A stretch of DNA of 64,000 nt from Arthrobacter sp. FB24 (lineage in GTDB: Bacteria > Actinomycetota > Actinomycetes > Actinomycetales > Micrococcaceae): positions 3,720,001-3,784,000 of the forward strand of contig NC_008541.1 in the NCBI RefSeq assembly GCF_000196235.1, written 5' to 3'. Numbering within the stretch: the stretch's first letter is position 1; each line of letters begins with the position of its first letter. A program made the translations under genes and the position numbers. Positions 1-7,867 of this stretch are shown here, piece after piece. Below the pieces are notes generated by a model. The model was not told where the DNA came from. It did not search any database and was given only the letters and a program-made list of their open reading frames with translations.

Positions 1-549
1 GATCCCGATTTCCGTGGCGCCGTCCATCTTGGCGGACTCTTCGAGTTCGGCGGGGAGTTCCTGGAAGAAGTTCTTGATGATGATCAGGCTGAACGGGTTG
101 ATCGCGGCCGGCAGGATCAGTGCCCAGTAGCTGTTGAGCAGGCCGAGGTCCTTGATCAGCAGGAACGTGGGGATCATGCCGCCGGAGAACACCATGGCGA
201 AGACCACCAGGGACAGGATCAGCTGGCGGCCGCGGAGGTTCCGCTTGGCCAGCGGGTAGGCCATGGTGACGGTCAGAATGAGCTGGATGACGGTGCCCAC
301 GGCGGTGACCAGCACCGTGGTGATGAGCGCGCGGACGAACGCCGGGGTGGAGAAGATGTATTCGTAGGAACCCAGGCTGAACTGCTCCGGCCAGACGAAG
401 AAGGCCCGGCGGGTGATTTCCGCTTCGGTGGCGAAGGAGCCGGCGAACACGTAGATGAAGGGCAGCAGCGTCAGGACGCCGATCAGTGTCAGGAAGACGT
501 AGTTGGCGCCGTCAAATATCCGGCCGCCGGTGGTGTTGTGGATCTTCAT
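1..549 (-). CDS. ABC sugar permease, LplC/YtcP (MalG) type, 3' end beyond window
   Basis: Inner-membrane subunit of a CUT1-type carbohydrate importer. The 183 visible codons give a short cytoplasmic N-terminus, a first membrane segment (about residues 15-37), a large extracytoplasmic loop and further hydrophobic segments. The window cuts the gene in the EAA loop, where ELEESAKMDGA (the contact point for the ATPase) is readable. The sequence FAMVFSGGMIPTFLLIK is typical of the LplC subfamily that handles oligosaccharides in Firmicutes and Actinobacteria. The ATG shares one base with the TAA of the upstream permease (TAATG), so the two are translationally coupled. It is the last visible gene of the DUF624, binding protein, LplB, LplC set. 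The substrate cannot be read from the sequence. Confidence 0.9.
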   Translation of the reverse strand, partial: MKIHNTTGGRIFDGANYVFLTLIGVLTLLPFIYVFAGSFATEAEITRRAFFVWPEQFSLGSYEYIFSTPAFVRALITTVLVTAVGTVIQLILTVTMAYPLAKRNLRGRQLILSLVVFAMVFSGGMIPTFLLIKDLGLLNSYWALILPAAINPFSLIIIKNFFQELPAELEESAKMDGATEIGI

Positions 550-1523
550 TAGAACAGTCCGCTCTGGTTGAACCGCTTGGCCAGGGCGTTGGTGCCGAAG
601 ATCAGCACGATGCCCACCAGGGACTTGAACAGGCCCACCGCGGTGGAGTAAGAGTAGGCGCCCTGGGTGATGCCGACGAAGTACACGTAGGTGTCGAAGA
701 CGTCCGCCACGTCGCGGTTGAGCGCGTTGGTCATGAGGTAGATCTGTTCGAACCCGGTGTTCAGCATCTGCCCGATCGCCAGGATGAGCATCACGATGAT
801 GGTGGACCGGATGCCCGGAAGCGTAATGTGCCAGACGCGGCGGAACCTGCCAGCGCCGTCGATGATCGCCGCCTCGTACTGGTCCTGGTCCACCGTGGCC
901 AGGGCGGCCAGGAAGATGATGGTTCCCCAGCCGGTGTTCTTCCAGATCTCCTGGAGCACAATGAGCGGCCGGAACCAGGCGGGATCGGACAGGAAATCAA
1001 TGTCGGTGCCCAAAACGTTGTTGATGAACAGGAACAGCGGCCCGAAATCCAGGGCGAACAACAGGAAGCTCAGCGACGCCACGATGGTCCAGGACAAGAA
1101 GTGCGGGATGTAGACCAGGGTCTGGACCGTGCGCTTCAGGATGGACAGCCGGACCTCGTTCAGCAACAACGCCAGCACGATGGTCAGCGGAAACGCGATC
1201 CCTAGGTTCAGGAACGCCAGGATCAGGGTGTTGCCCAGCAGCCGGCCGAAATCAGGGTTACCGAAGAAGTCCTGGAAATGCTGGAAACCCACCCACGGGC
1301 TGGCATTGACGCCCAGGAACGGGACGTAGTCCTTGAACGCGATGCTGACCCCGTACATCGGGGCGTACCGGAAGACCGCAAAGTAGATGACCCCCGGCAG
1401 CAGCAAGAGATAGAGCCACTTGTAGTGCGCGAAGTGGACGGCGAAGCGGCGTCGCCGCCCCGGGGCAGGCGCTGGTGGCGGCGCCTGCTCCGGGGTTTTG
1501 ACGTCAACGGTGGACGTTGTCAC
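549..1523 (-). CDS. ABC sugar permease, LplB (MalF) type
   Basis: Second membrane subunit of the same importer, 324 aa with about six transmembrane segments. I chose the GTG at 1523 because it overlaps the TGA of the binding-protein gene (GTGA); the frame stays open further upstream inside that gene, but that part is not protein-like. The N-terminus has a proline-rich stretch and an arginine run (about residues 15-25) before the first membrane span. The EAA loop reads YEAAIIDGAGRFRR. RYAPMYGVSIAFKDY and the LYLLLLPGVIYF span match the LplB subfamily. It pairs with the gene at 1-549. No ATP-binding subunit is encoded nearby, which fits actinobacteria that use a shared MsiK-type ATPase encoded elsewhere. 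Confidence 0.92.
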   Translation of the reverse strand: MTTSTVDVKTPEQAPPPAPAPGRRRRFAVHFAHYKWLYLLLLPGVIYFAVFRYAPMYGVSIAFKDYVPFLGVNASPWVGFQHFQDFFGNPDFGRLLGNTLILAFLNLGIAFPLTIVLALLLNEVRLSILKRTVQTLVYIPHFLSWTIVASLSFLLFALDFGPLFLFINNVLGTDIDFLSDPAWFRPLIVLQEIWKNTGWGTIIFLAALATVDQDQYEAAIIDGAGRFRRVWHITLPGIRSTIIVMLILAIGQMLNTGFEQIYLMTNALNRDVADVFDTYVYFVGITQGAYSYSTAVGLFKSLVGIVLIFGTNALAKRFNQSGLF

Positions 1524-3049
1524 TTGCTGTCCTGCCAGAGCTTGTTGATCTCTTCCTGGACCTTGTCGCCCCCGCTGGTCTTCCACAGCTTGATGGCGTC
1601 CTTCAGGCCCTGCTCATCGATCTGGCCGGCCAGGTACTTGATCCGGGCATCGGCCACGATGTTGTCCAGCTGCGCGCCCTTGGCCACGTAGGTAGGCGAC
1701 ACGAAGGCCGCGGCCGGGTTGTAGACGGCACTCTTCAGGTCCTGGGCCATGACCTCAACGCGCTTGTCGAAGACTTTCTGTTCGTAGTCCGAGGCCTGCT
1801 TGACGGGGTAGAAGTTGTTGCCGGTGACGTTGGTGCCCAGCTGCGCGTAGCTCTTGATGTCCGTGGCCACAGCCTTGCCTTCAGGGGTTTCGGGCTTGAT
1901 GGTGGCGGCCTTGCCGTCCTCCACGGTGAAGTTCACGCCTTCGATGCCGTTGTTGAGGAGCACGGCCACGTCCTTGCCGTTCATCGTGTTCAGGAATTCC
2001 AGGACGTTCTTCAGTTCAGCCTCGGTGCGGACGCTGGTCTTGGGAATAGCAAGGAACCCGGAGTAGCCGTCCGTCGGGTGTGCGTGCAGTTCGCCGTCCG
2101 GTCCCTTGAGGTTGCCGACGAAGCCCACCTTGTTCTGGAAATCGTTCGGGTTGGCCTGCTTGAACAGGTTGATCAGCACGCTGACGCGGGAGTCGACGTC
2201 GACAATAATGCCGCCCTTGCCGTTGAAGAATGGCTCGTTCCACTTGGTGCCGTCGAAGGTGGCGAAGTCCGGGTTGATGAGCTTTTCGTCCACCATCTTC
2301 TTGACGAACCGGTTGGCTTCCAGGAACTCCTCGGTTTCGAAGCTGGGGATCAGCTTGCCGTCCTTGTCGGTCCAGCGGTTACCGGCCCCGTACCACTCCT
2401 CGATGATGTCGTAGGGGCTGTTGGAGCCCAGGGCACCCCACTTGGGAATGGTGATGCCCCAGGTGTCGTTCTGGCCGTTGCCGTCCGGGTCCTGCTCGGT
2501 GAAGGCCTTGGCCACGGTGTAGAGGTCCTCGGTGGTTTCGGGTGCCTTCAGTCCCAGCTTGTCCAGCCAGTCCTGGCGGAACATCACTGCTGCGCGGATG
2601 GGGTTGCGGGCCCGGAAGACGCCGTAAACCTTGCCGTTCACGCTGGCGTTCTTCTCGACGTCCGGGAAAGTGGTCTTCAGGTTGGGGTACTCGTCAATTT
2701 TGTCCGTGAGGTCCCAGAATGCGCCCGCCTCGGCGTTCTTCACGAAGCCCGGCGACTTGCTTTGCACCACCATGACCTGGGGGATTTCGGAGGATGCCAG
2801 GGTGATGTTCATCTTGTCCTCGTAGGAGGCGTTCGGCGTCCACGTGATGTTCACGTCCTTGCCGGTGAGCTCCTCGAGCTTCTTCTGCACGGCGCCGTCA
2901 GCGGACGGTGGCTGCGCCTCCAGGAACGGCGCCATGACGCTGATCTTCGAGGAATCCGCGGCCGGTGCTTCACCCCCGCTGCACGCTGTGAGGGTAAGTG
3001 CGGCGGCGGTCACGACGGCGGCAGCCAGGCTGAGTTTTCTACGGGTCAT
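1520..3049 (-). CDS. Extracellular solute-binding lipoprotein (LipO/YesO-like)
   Basis: Sugar-binding lipoprotein that feeds the LplB/LplC permeases, about 509 aa, longer than the other binding proteins of the island. The start is the ATG at 3049, preceded by AAAGGA at 7 bases; a longer in-frame start at 3067 lacks such a site. The signal peptide MTRRKLSLAAAVV.. ends in a lipobox (LTAC), so the mature protein should be anchored outside the membrane. Its stop overlaps the next gene. The order DUF624 protein, binding protein, LplB, LplC resembles Bacillus subtilis yesL-yesO-yesP-yesQ for rhamnogalacturonan fragments. A pectin-type oligosaccharide is therefore a reasonable guess, but it is only a guess. 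Confidence 0.9.
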   Translation of the reverse strand: MTRRKLSLAAAVVTAAALTLTACSGGEAPAADSSKISVMAPFLEAQPPSADGAVQKKLEELTGKDVNITWTPNASYEDKMNITLASSEIPQVMVVQSKSPGFVKNAEAGAFWDLTDKIDEYPNLKTTFPDVEKNASVNGKVYGVFRARNPIRAAVMFRQDWLDKLGLKAPETTEDLYTVAKAFTEQDPDGNGQNDTWGITIPKWGALGSNSPYDIIEEWYGAGNRWTDKDGKLIPSFETEEFLEANRFVKKMVDEKLINPDFATFDGTKWNEPFFNGKGGIIVDVDSRVSVLINLFKQANPNDFQNKVGFVGNLKGPDGELHAHPTDGYSGFLAIPKTSVRTEAELKNVLEFLNTMNGKDVAVLLNNGIEGVNFTVEDGKAATIKPETPEGKAVATDIKSYAQLGTNVTGNNFYPVKQASDYEQKVFDKRVEVMAQDLKSAVYNPAAAFVSPTYVAKGAQLDNIVADARIKYLAGQIDEQGLKDAIKLWKTSGGDKVQEEINKLWQDSK

Positions 3050-3095
3050 AGTGTTTTCCTTTTCCACTTCTTCGGGGTTGGTTCCGGATCTAGTC

Positions 3096-3173
3096 AGTGC
3101 AGGTCAGGTGGTGCAGGTGAGGAGGGGCAGTTCAAGAGGTGCAGGTCGGTTGGTGCAGGTCAGGTGGTGCAGC
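3096..3173. repeat. Degenerate direct repeats, GGTGCAGGT unit
   Basis: The unit GTGCAGGTCAGGTGGTGCAG occurs twice (about 3097-3116 and 3152-3171), with further GGTGCAGGT copies between. It lies in the 178-base gap between the DUF624 gene and the binding-protein gene. No known element is recognised. It may be slippage-derived spacer DNA. Confidence 0.6.
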
Positions 3174-3188
3174 GGGGCGGCAAGATAT

Positions 3189-3200
3189 TGATACGTTTCA
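3189..3200. promoter_or_regulatory. Candidate second-class LacI-type operator (TGATACGTTTCA)
   Basis: Near-palindrome TGATACGTTTCA upstream of the binding-protein gene. Read leftwards, the 17-base stretch starting with TGAAACG and ending CAATATC matches, at 15 of 17 positions, a site at 13131-13147 in front of another importer. The pattern resembles LacI-family half-sites but differs from the GAGAAAACGC class found elsewhere in the window. Confidence 0.45.
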
Positions 3201-3227
3201 TTCATGCTCCGGCATATGCCCGGCGCC

Positions 3228-3947
3228 TCAGGCAGCGGGGGCTCCGGCCATTACCGCCGGGCGCGCGGTGCCGGCGGCATCCCTGGCCGCGGCATCCCCG
3301 GCCGCGCCGGTCACGGATTCGTCGTTCGCAGTGAAGAACCGGTCGCACAGCCAGCCGGTCACGTAGAGCCACGCTCCGACGCTGAAGAACGGGATCAGCC
3401 CGGGGAGGGCCTGGCTGGCGAACAGCACTGCGGCGGTCACGAAGAGCAGGATTGCCGTGCCCGCGAGGTGCCTGAGCGCAAACCGCGAGGACATCAGGAG
3501 GTACTGCGGGAGCGGAAGCTCATAGCGGGCAAACATCGGGAAGAGGTGGCAGGCCACGGCCACCAGGAAAATCGCGGCCACGAACGCGCCGGCAGCCATC
3601 AGCTGGGACAGGAGGTCGCCGGAGCGGGAGAAGTAGTTCCAGTTCAGGGCCAGGGCCGCTCCGGCAAGCAGGACCGGCAGCGCCAGTCCGTTGCCGCGGC
3701 CGAAGTTGCGGCCATATTCCACGGTGAAGGAGCGAAGCAGCGGAGCAGCCTCGCCCCGGACCCTGCGGCGCACCAGGATCTGCGCCGCCGCCGTGGCGGG
3801 GCCCACGCCCAGTACACCCAGGCCGGCAAGCGAGAACACCAGCCACAGCAGATTCAGGCATGCAATCCACAGCACGGTGTCGAAGAATGAATATGCCTTG
3901 GCGCTAAAACTTCCAGCCAGCACAGCTAGCCCCCTTCGGATCTCCAT
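3228..3947 (-). CDS. DUF624 / YesL family membrane protein
   Basis: Integral membrane protein of the DUF624 (YesL) family, about 239 aa with five or six hydrophobic segments. The family is repeatedly found beside LplB/LplC-type importers, but its molecular role is not established. The motif NLLWLVFSLAGLGVLGVGPATAA near the N-terminus is the family hallmark. I prefer the ATG at 3947 (MEIRRGLAVL). A GTG at 3983 in the same frame is possible, and neither has a clear ribosome site. The C-terminus is an Ala/Gly-rich tail. It is the first gene of the leftward importer set and has a LacI-type operator (3988-4001) just after its -10 box, so it should belong to the island regulon. Confidence 0.82.
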   Translation of the reverse strand: MEIRRGLAVLAGSFSAKAYSFFDTVLWIACLNLLWLVFSLAGLGVLGVGPATAAAQILVRRRVRGEAAPLLRSFTVEYGRNFGRGNGLALPVLLAGAALALNWNYFSRSGDLLSQLMAAGAFVAAIFLVAVACHLFPMFARYELPLPQYLLMSSRFALRHLAGTAILLFVTAAVLFASQALPGLIPFFSVGAWLYVTGWLCDRFFTANDESVTGAAGDAAARDAAGTARPAVMAGAPAA

Positions 3948-3987
3948 CGTTGCAGAAACGGGGGCCGCAGTGGTCCACGTCACGTTA

Positions 3988-4001
3988 GTAAGCGGTTTCT
4001 C
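3988..4001. promoter_or_regulatory. LacI-type operator A
   Basis: Read leftwards the site is AGAAACCGCTTACT, matching the island consensus AGAAAACGCTTTCT at 12 of 14 positions. It lies 3 bases after the -10 box of the leftward promoter, which is where a repressor would block initiation. A sibling site at 19119-19132 differs from it by a single base. Confidence 0.6.
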
Positions 4002-4004
4002 GAA

Positions 4005-4033
4005 AATCTAGACGCTTTTGAAGCGGCGGTCAA
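4005..4033 (-). promoter_or_regulatory. Promoter for the DUF624-importer operon
   Basis: Leftward sigma-70-type promoter: TTGACC (4033-4028), a 17-base spacer, then TAGATT (4010-4005). Operator A follows directly. Both hexamers and the spacing are close to consensus. Confidence 0.65.
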
Positions 4034-4049
4034 GGTGAATTTTGAATCG

Positions 4050-4078
4050 TTACATAATGAACCTGCTGGGGTTAGACT
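4050..4078 (+). promoter_or_regulatory. Promoter for the first oxidoreductase-DUF6807 gene
   Basis: Rightward promoter: TTACAT (4050-4055), a 17-base spacer, TAGACT (4073-4078). Transcription should begin near 4085, just upstream of operator B. It is divergent from the promoter at 4005-4033. Confidence 0.55.
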
Positions 4079-4095
4079 GATGGCGAGAGCAATTT

Positions 4096-4109
4096 GGAAA
4101 GCGCTTACC
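4096..4109. promoter_or_regulatory. LacI-type operator B
   Basis: GGAAAGCGCTTACC, a near-perfect palindrome of the LacI/CcpA type, placed about 10-25 bases after the inferred start of rightward transcription. It matches the core of the other operators in the island. Confidence 0.6.
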
Positions 4110-4231
4110 ACAACTGTCAGCGGGCCGAACCGGCCTACGCTGATAGCACCCGGTAGCGGGCCTCCGCCCGGCGATTTCCGGCAAACGACACCGACGTCAA
4201 TACCCCGTCCCGGGGACAGAAGAGGAGAGCC

Positions 4232-6334
4232 ATGGGCACCCTGTCCGCGCCAGTCCCGGAAGAACGCAAAATCCCCACAACGGAACGCACAATCATCTCC
4301 GCCGCGGCGAGGGTTGCACTGGTGGGAGTCCACGGCTTCGGAACCCACCACCTCCGCAACCTCGAAAGGCTCCAGAAGGACGGGGCCGTTACCCTCGTGG
4401 CTGTTGCCGACCCGAATCCGCCGGCCAGCGGCGCTCTCCCTCCCGAAACGGCAGTCTTTGGCAATCTCGACGACCTCCTGGCCGCAACACCGGAACTCGA
4501 CCTCGTCATTGTGGCCACGCCCATTCAGACGCACGCACCCTTGGCGCTCACGACCCTCCCCCACGCCGACCTGTACCTGGAAAAGCCCCCGGTCTCTTCC
4601 CTGGCCGACTTCAACCGGCTGCAGGAGGCCGCCGCGGCTGCCGGACGGAGTGTCCAGGTCGGCTTCCAGAGCCTCGGCTCCCATGCCCTCAAGGCGATCG
4701 AGGACCTGCTCAACGCCGGCGAAATCGGCACCCTCCTGGGAATCTCCGCCACCGGCCGCTGGGTGCGGGACCGCGCGTACTACAAGCGGTCCCGCTGGGC
4801 CGGGAAGCGAAGCCTGGACGGCGTCGACGTCGTGGACGGCGTGGCCACCAACCCGCTGGCGCACGCCATCGCCACTGCCTTGAGGATCGCCGGCGCACGG
4901 ACCGTGGGCGACCTCGCCTCCGTGGAAACGGACCTCTACCGGGCCAACGACATCGAATCCGACGACACCTCCGTCATCCGCGTACGCACCGCCTCCGGCC
5001 TTCCCGTCACCTGCGCGCTGACCCTCTGCGCCACGGAGTCCGTGGAACCGTACGTCACCCTGCAGGGCAGCGAAGGAACCGCGGTGTTCCACTACACCGA
5101 AGACCGCCTCAGCGTCAGCACCGCAGCCGGCGAACGCCACGAGGTGTTTGGCCGGGACGACCTCACCGGGAACCTGCTGGACCATCTGCGGCACCGCCGC
5201 CACGACCAGCACGGACGCGCGCCGCTGATCAGCTCGCTCGCGGACAGCGGCGCGTTCATGCGTGTGCTGGAAGCCATCCGCACCGCCGAAGCCCCGGCTC
5301 TCATCGCCGGGCAGCACCTGGAGTGGGTGGGCGACGGCGACTCGGCCCACGCCGTGGTCTCCGGTATCGAAGATGCCCTGGAACGCGCGACGGCGGCGCA
5401 CGCCACCTTCAGCGAACTGGGCCTGCCCTGGGCCCGGCCTGCGGCTGATGATGCGGATACGTTGTCGCTTTCCGTGCGGGACGCCGGGCACGACGGCGGA
5501 GCAGCAACCGGCGCGCACAGCGGCGCCACTGCGCTGGCCACCCTGCGGAACGGCTCGGGCGTCGCAGCCCGGCTCTCTCCCCGTCCCTACCTGCATCCGG
5601 TGCGTTCGCTCGGCGGCGTCATCGTCACCGACCACTTACCGGCGGACCACCCGTGGCACCTCGGCGCCGGCATCGCCCTGCAGGATGTGAACGGCACGAA
5701 CTTCTGGGGCGGGAAAACCTACACCCGCGCTTCCGGGCGATATGAGGAACACCCGGACCACGGCCGGATCGTGCAGCTGTCCGCAGAGCCCGGACCGCCG
5801 GGCGGCGACTCGTTCCACCAGGAACTCAGCTGGCAGGCACTGGACGGCCTCGAACTGCTGCGCGAGCACCGGACCGTCCGCGCCCGCCGGGTGGACGCCC
5901 GCACCTGGCGGCTGGACCTGGCAACGGAACTTACCGCCGTCGTCGACGCTTCGCTGGGTGGTCCTGGCTCCAACGGCGCCGCCGGAAGCGGCTACGGCGG
6001 GTTCTTCTGGCGGCTGCCCGCGTGTTCCGCCGTGAATGTCTTTACTGCCGACCGGCAGGGCGAGGCAGCTGTCCACGGCGCCGCCGCGCCGTGGCTGGCC
6101 TGGACAGGGACCTTCCCCGGCGGCGCGGCCAGCCTGGTGTTCGCCGCCCCTGCCGAGGCGCCGGACCCCTGGTTCGTCCGCCTGTCCGGCTACCCCGGTG
6201 TGGGCTCCGCCCTGGCCTGGGACCGGCCCGCGATCCTCGCCGCGGGAGAATCCGTCCGGCGCTCTTTCACGGTGTGGATCGCCGACGGCACGCTGTCCCC
6301 CGCGGAAGCTGCGGTAGTGGCCGATCACCGGTGA
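4232..6334 (+). CDS. Gfo/Idh/MocA oxidoreductase fused to DUF6807
   Basis: A 700-aa two-domain protein. Residues about 27-390 form an NAD(P)-dependent Gfo/Idh/MocA sugar oxidoreductase, with nucleotide loop VGVHGFGTHH (31-40) and the family EKPP motif (117-120). Residues about 449-700 form a DUF6807 domain, recognisable from SPRPYLHPVRSLGG and DHLPADHPWHLG. That domain is often mislabelled PmoA; nothing links it to methane oxidation. The ATG at 4232 has AGGAG a few bases upstream. A paralogue with the same architecture lies at 21790-23901. Operator B places it in the LacI regulon. I infer oxidation of an imported glycoside or sugar, with the DUF6807 domain perhaps acting on the oxidised product. 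The substrate is unknown. Confidence 0.85.
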   Translation: MGTLSAPVPEERKIPTTERTIISAAARVALVGVHGFGTHHLRNLERLQKDGAVTLVAVADPNPPASGALPPETAVFGNLDDLLAATPELDLVIVATPIQTHAPLALTTLPHADLYLEKPPVSSLADFNRLQEAAAAAGRSVQVGFQSLGSHALKAIEDLLNAGEIGTLLGISATGRWVRDRAYYKRSRWAGKRSLDGVDVVDGVATNPLAHAIATALRIAGARTVGDLASVETDLYRANDIESDDTSVIRVRTASGLPVTCALTLCATESVEPYVTLQGSEGTAVFHYTEDRLSVSTAAGERHEVFGRDDLTGNLLDHLRHRRHDQHGRAPLISSLADSGAFMRVLEAIRTAEAPALIAGQHLEWVGDGDSAHAVVSGIEDALERATAAHATFSELGLPWARPAADDADTLSLSVRDAGHDGGAATGAHSGATALATLRNGSGVAARLSPRPYLHPVRSLGGVIVTDHLPADHPWHLGAGIALQDVNGTNFWGGKTYTRASGRYEEHPDHGRIVQLSAEPGPPGGDSFHQELSWQALDGLELLREHRTVRARRVDARTWRLDLATELTAVVDASLGGPGSNGAAGSGYGGFFWRLPACSAVNVFTADRQGEAAVHGAAAPWLAWTGTFPGGAASLVFAAPAEAPDPWFVRLSGYPGVGSALAWDRPAILAAGESVRRSFTVWIADGTLSPAEAAVVADHR

Positions 6335-6391
6335 CCTGGCACGCCAGGCCGGAACAGCCGCACCGCGTTGGCTGAATGCTGACCGAGTGCG

Positions 6392-7681
6392 CTAGCTCAG
6401 TGCGCTCTTGAGTTCCTCCATCGACTTCTTCGCGGCTTCCTCCGGGCTCACCCTGCCAAAGTGGACCTCGGTGGTGAAGCGGGTGAGGATCTCCGAGGCG
6501 GGGCTGGACCCTGCCGGCGGGACAACAGGAGCATCGCCCACTTCATCCGCAATGTCGTTGATGAAGGCGGCCGTGGCGGCGTCCGCCGCGCTCAGCTTGG
6601 GCGTAATGGCATCGCGCACTTCGGTATTGCCGGGGATGCCGCGGTCAGCCAGCGCAATTTCGCCGGCCTCGACGCTGTTGGACAGGAAGTCGATGAACTG
6701 CTGGGCTTCCTTCGGGTGCTTGGTCCGCGAGCTTGCGGACCAGAGCTGGGACGCTTTGTAGTATTGCTGCGCCGATTTGGCGTTACCGTCGGTGCTCGGC
6801 GGGCGCTTTATTTCCAGCGCCTGGCCGGAGGCCTTGGTCAGGGCGCCGAGCTGGTTGGACCACAGCCAGCCCATGGCGAACTTGTTCGTGGCCAGTCCCG
6901 TCTGGTCCAGCGCGGCGGTGGCCTCTTCGGTCATGACCGAAGCCGGCGGCACCGCCTTCGCATCGCGAAGGCCGGCCTGGAACTCGAAGTATTCCGTGGC
7001 GTCAGCCTCATCGAACCCCAACTTTCCGTCCGAAGAGAAGAGGGACTTGCCATGCTGGCGCAACCAAAGATTGAAGGATGCATCGCCGGTGATTGATCCG
7101 GAACCGTAGATGCCGGCCTTGCTGTTGGCCGTGATGTCTGCAGCCGTCTTCTCGTACTCCTGCCAGGTCCAGGACTCGTCGTCCGGCAGGGCCACGCCGC
7201 TGGCGGACACCAGTGCGGGGTTGGCCACTACCACCAGCGCATTCATGCCGGCTGTCACCGCAAACTGCCCTTCCGGTGTCTTGCCGGCATCGGCTGCAGC
7301 CTTGTCGAACTTGGACAGATCCACGTCCTTCAGGTTCAGGAGCGCCCCGCGCTTGGCGTACTCACCGAGGTACTGAAGGTCCATCTGGATGATGTCCGGG
7401 GCCTGCTGCGATGCCACCTGGGTGGCGAGTTTGTCCCACTAGCCGGACCACTCCCCGTATTCACCCTCGATCTTGATGTTCGGGTTCTTGGCCTCGAACG
7501 CGTCAATCAACTTCTGGGTCATCTTGTGCCGCACGTCCGAGCCCCACCAGGTAAACCGCAGGGTCACCGGGCCGCCCGCTTCGGACTGCGCACCGCCCCC
7601 GCAGCCTGAGAGGGTCAGTGCCAGGGCGGCTGCCACCGCCGCAATCTTGGGAGTCCGGGATTTCAGGGCGCGAAAAATCAT
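6392..7681 (-). pseudogene. Sugar-binding lipoprotein gene interrupted by an amber codon
   Basis: A complete CUT1-type binding-protein frame of 430 codons except for TAG at 7441-7439 (codon 81). The N-terminal part has a lipoprotein signal ending LTLSGC and the motif VTLRFTWWGSD. The part after the stop continues in the same frame with WDKLATQV and runs undamaged to a normal C-terminus. The paralogue at 15402-16763 reads GYWDKLATQV at the same place, so a Tyr codon has become TAG by a single base change. An internal GTG at 7417 could restart translation but would give a protein without export signal. It is either a fresh pseudogene, a sequencing error, or (least likely) subject to readthrough. 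Promoter and operator upstream are intact. Confidence 0.85.
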
Positions 7682-7726
7682 TCGATGTCCTCTGTGACGG
7701 CTGGGTTTGGCGGGATTCGTTTAGGC

Positions 7727-7742
7727 GAGAAAACGCTTTCTC
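7727..7742. promoter_or_regulatory. LacI-type operator C
   Basis: GAGAAAACGCTTTCTC, identical to operator E and exactly the reverse complement of operator G. It begins 4 bases after the -10 box of the leftward promoter for the interrupted binding-protein gene. Confidence 0.75.
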
Positions 7743-7746
7743 ACCT

Positions 7747-7775
7747 ACCCTAAATGTGCGCCGCGTCACAGTCAA
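7747..7775 (-). promoter_or_regulatory. Promoter of the interrupted binding-protein gene
   Basis: Leftward TTGACT (7775-7770), a 17-base spacer, TAGGGT (7752-7747), followed at once by operator C. The architecture matches the other regulon promoters. Confidence 0.65.
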
Positions 7776-7867
7776 GGAGTAGCTTGCCTTTTGCCGGTTT
7801 TGGCCGGAATGGCCCGCGCTTGGCGGCCGTTACCGGCAAATGGCGGCAGAAAAACGTGCCTGCGTGG

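Noticed and set aside
1517..3334. Long open frame on the plus strand opposite the first binding-protein gene (605 codons)
   Set aside because: Antisense shadow of high-GC coding DNA. The minus-strand frame has a signal peptide, lipobox and family motifs.
4232..6334. Naming the DUF6807 fusions as methane monooxygenase (PmoA)
   Set aside because: PmoA is a legacy label for this domain; nothing in the proteins resembles membrane methane monooxygenase.
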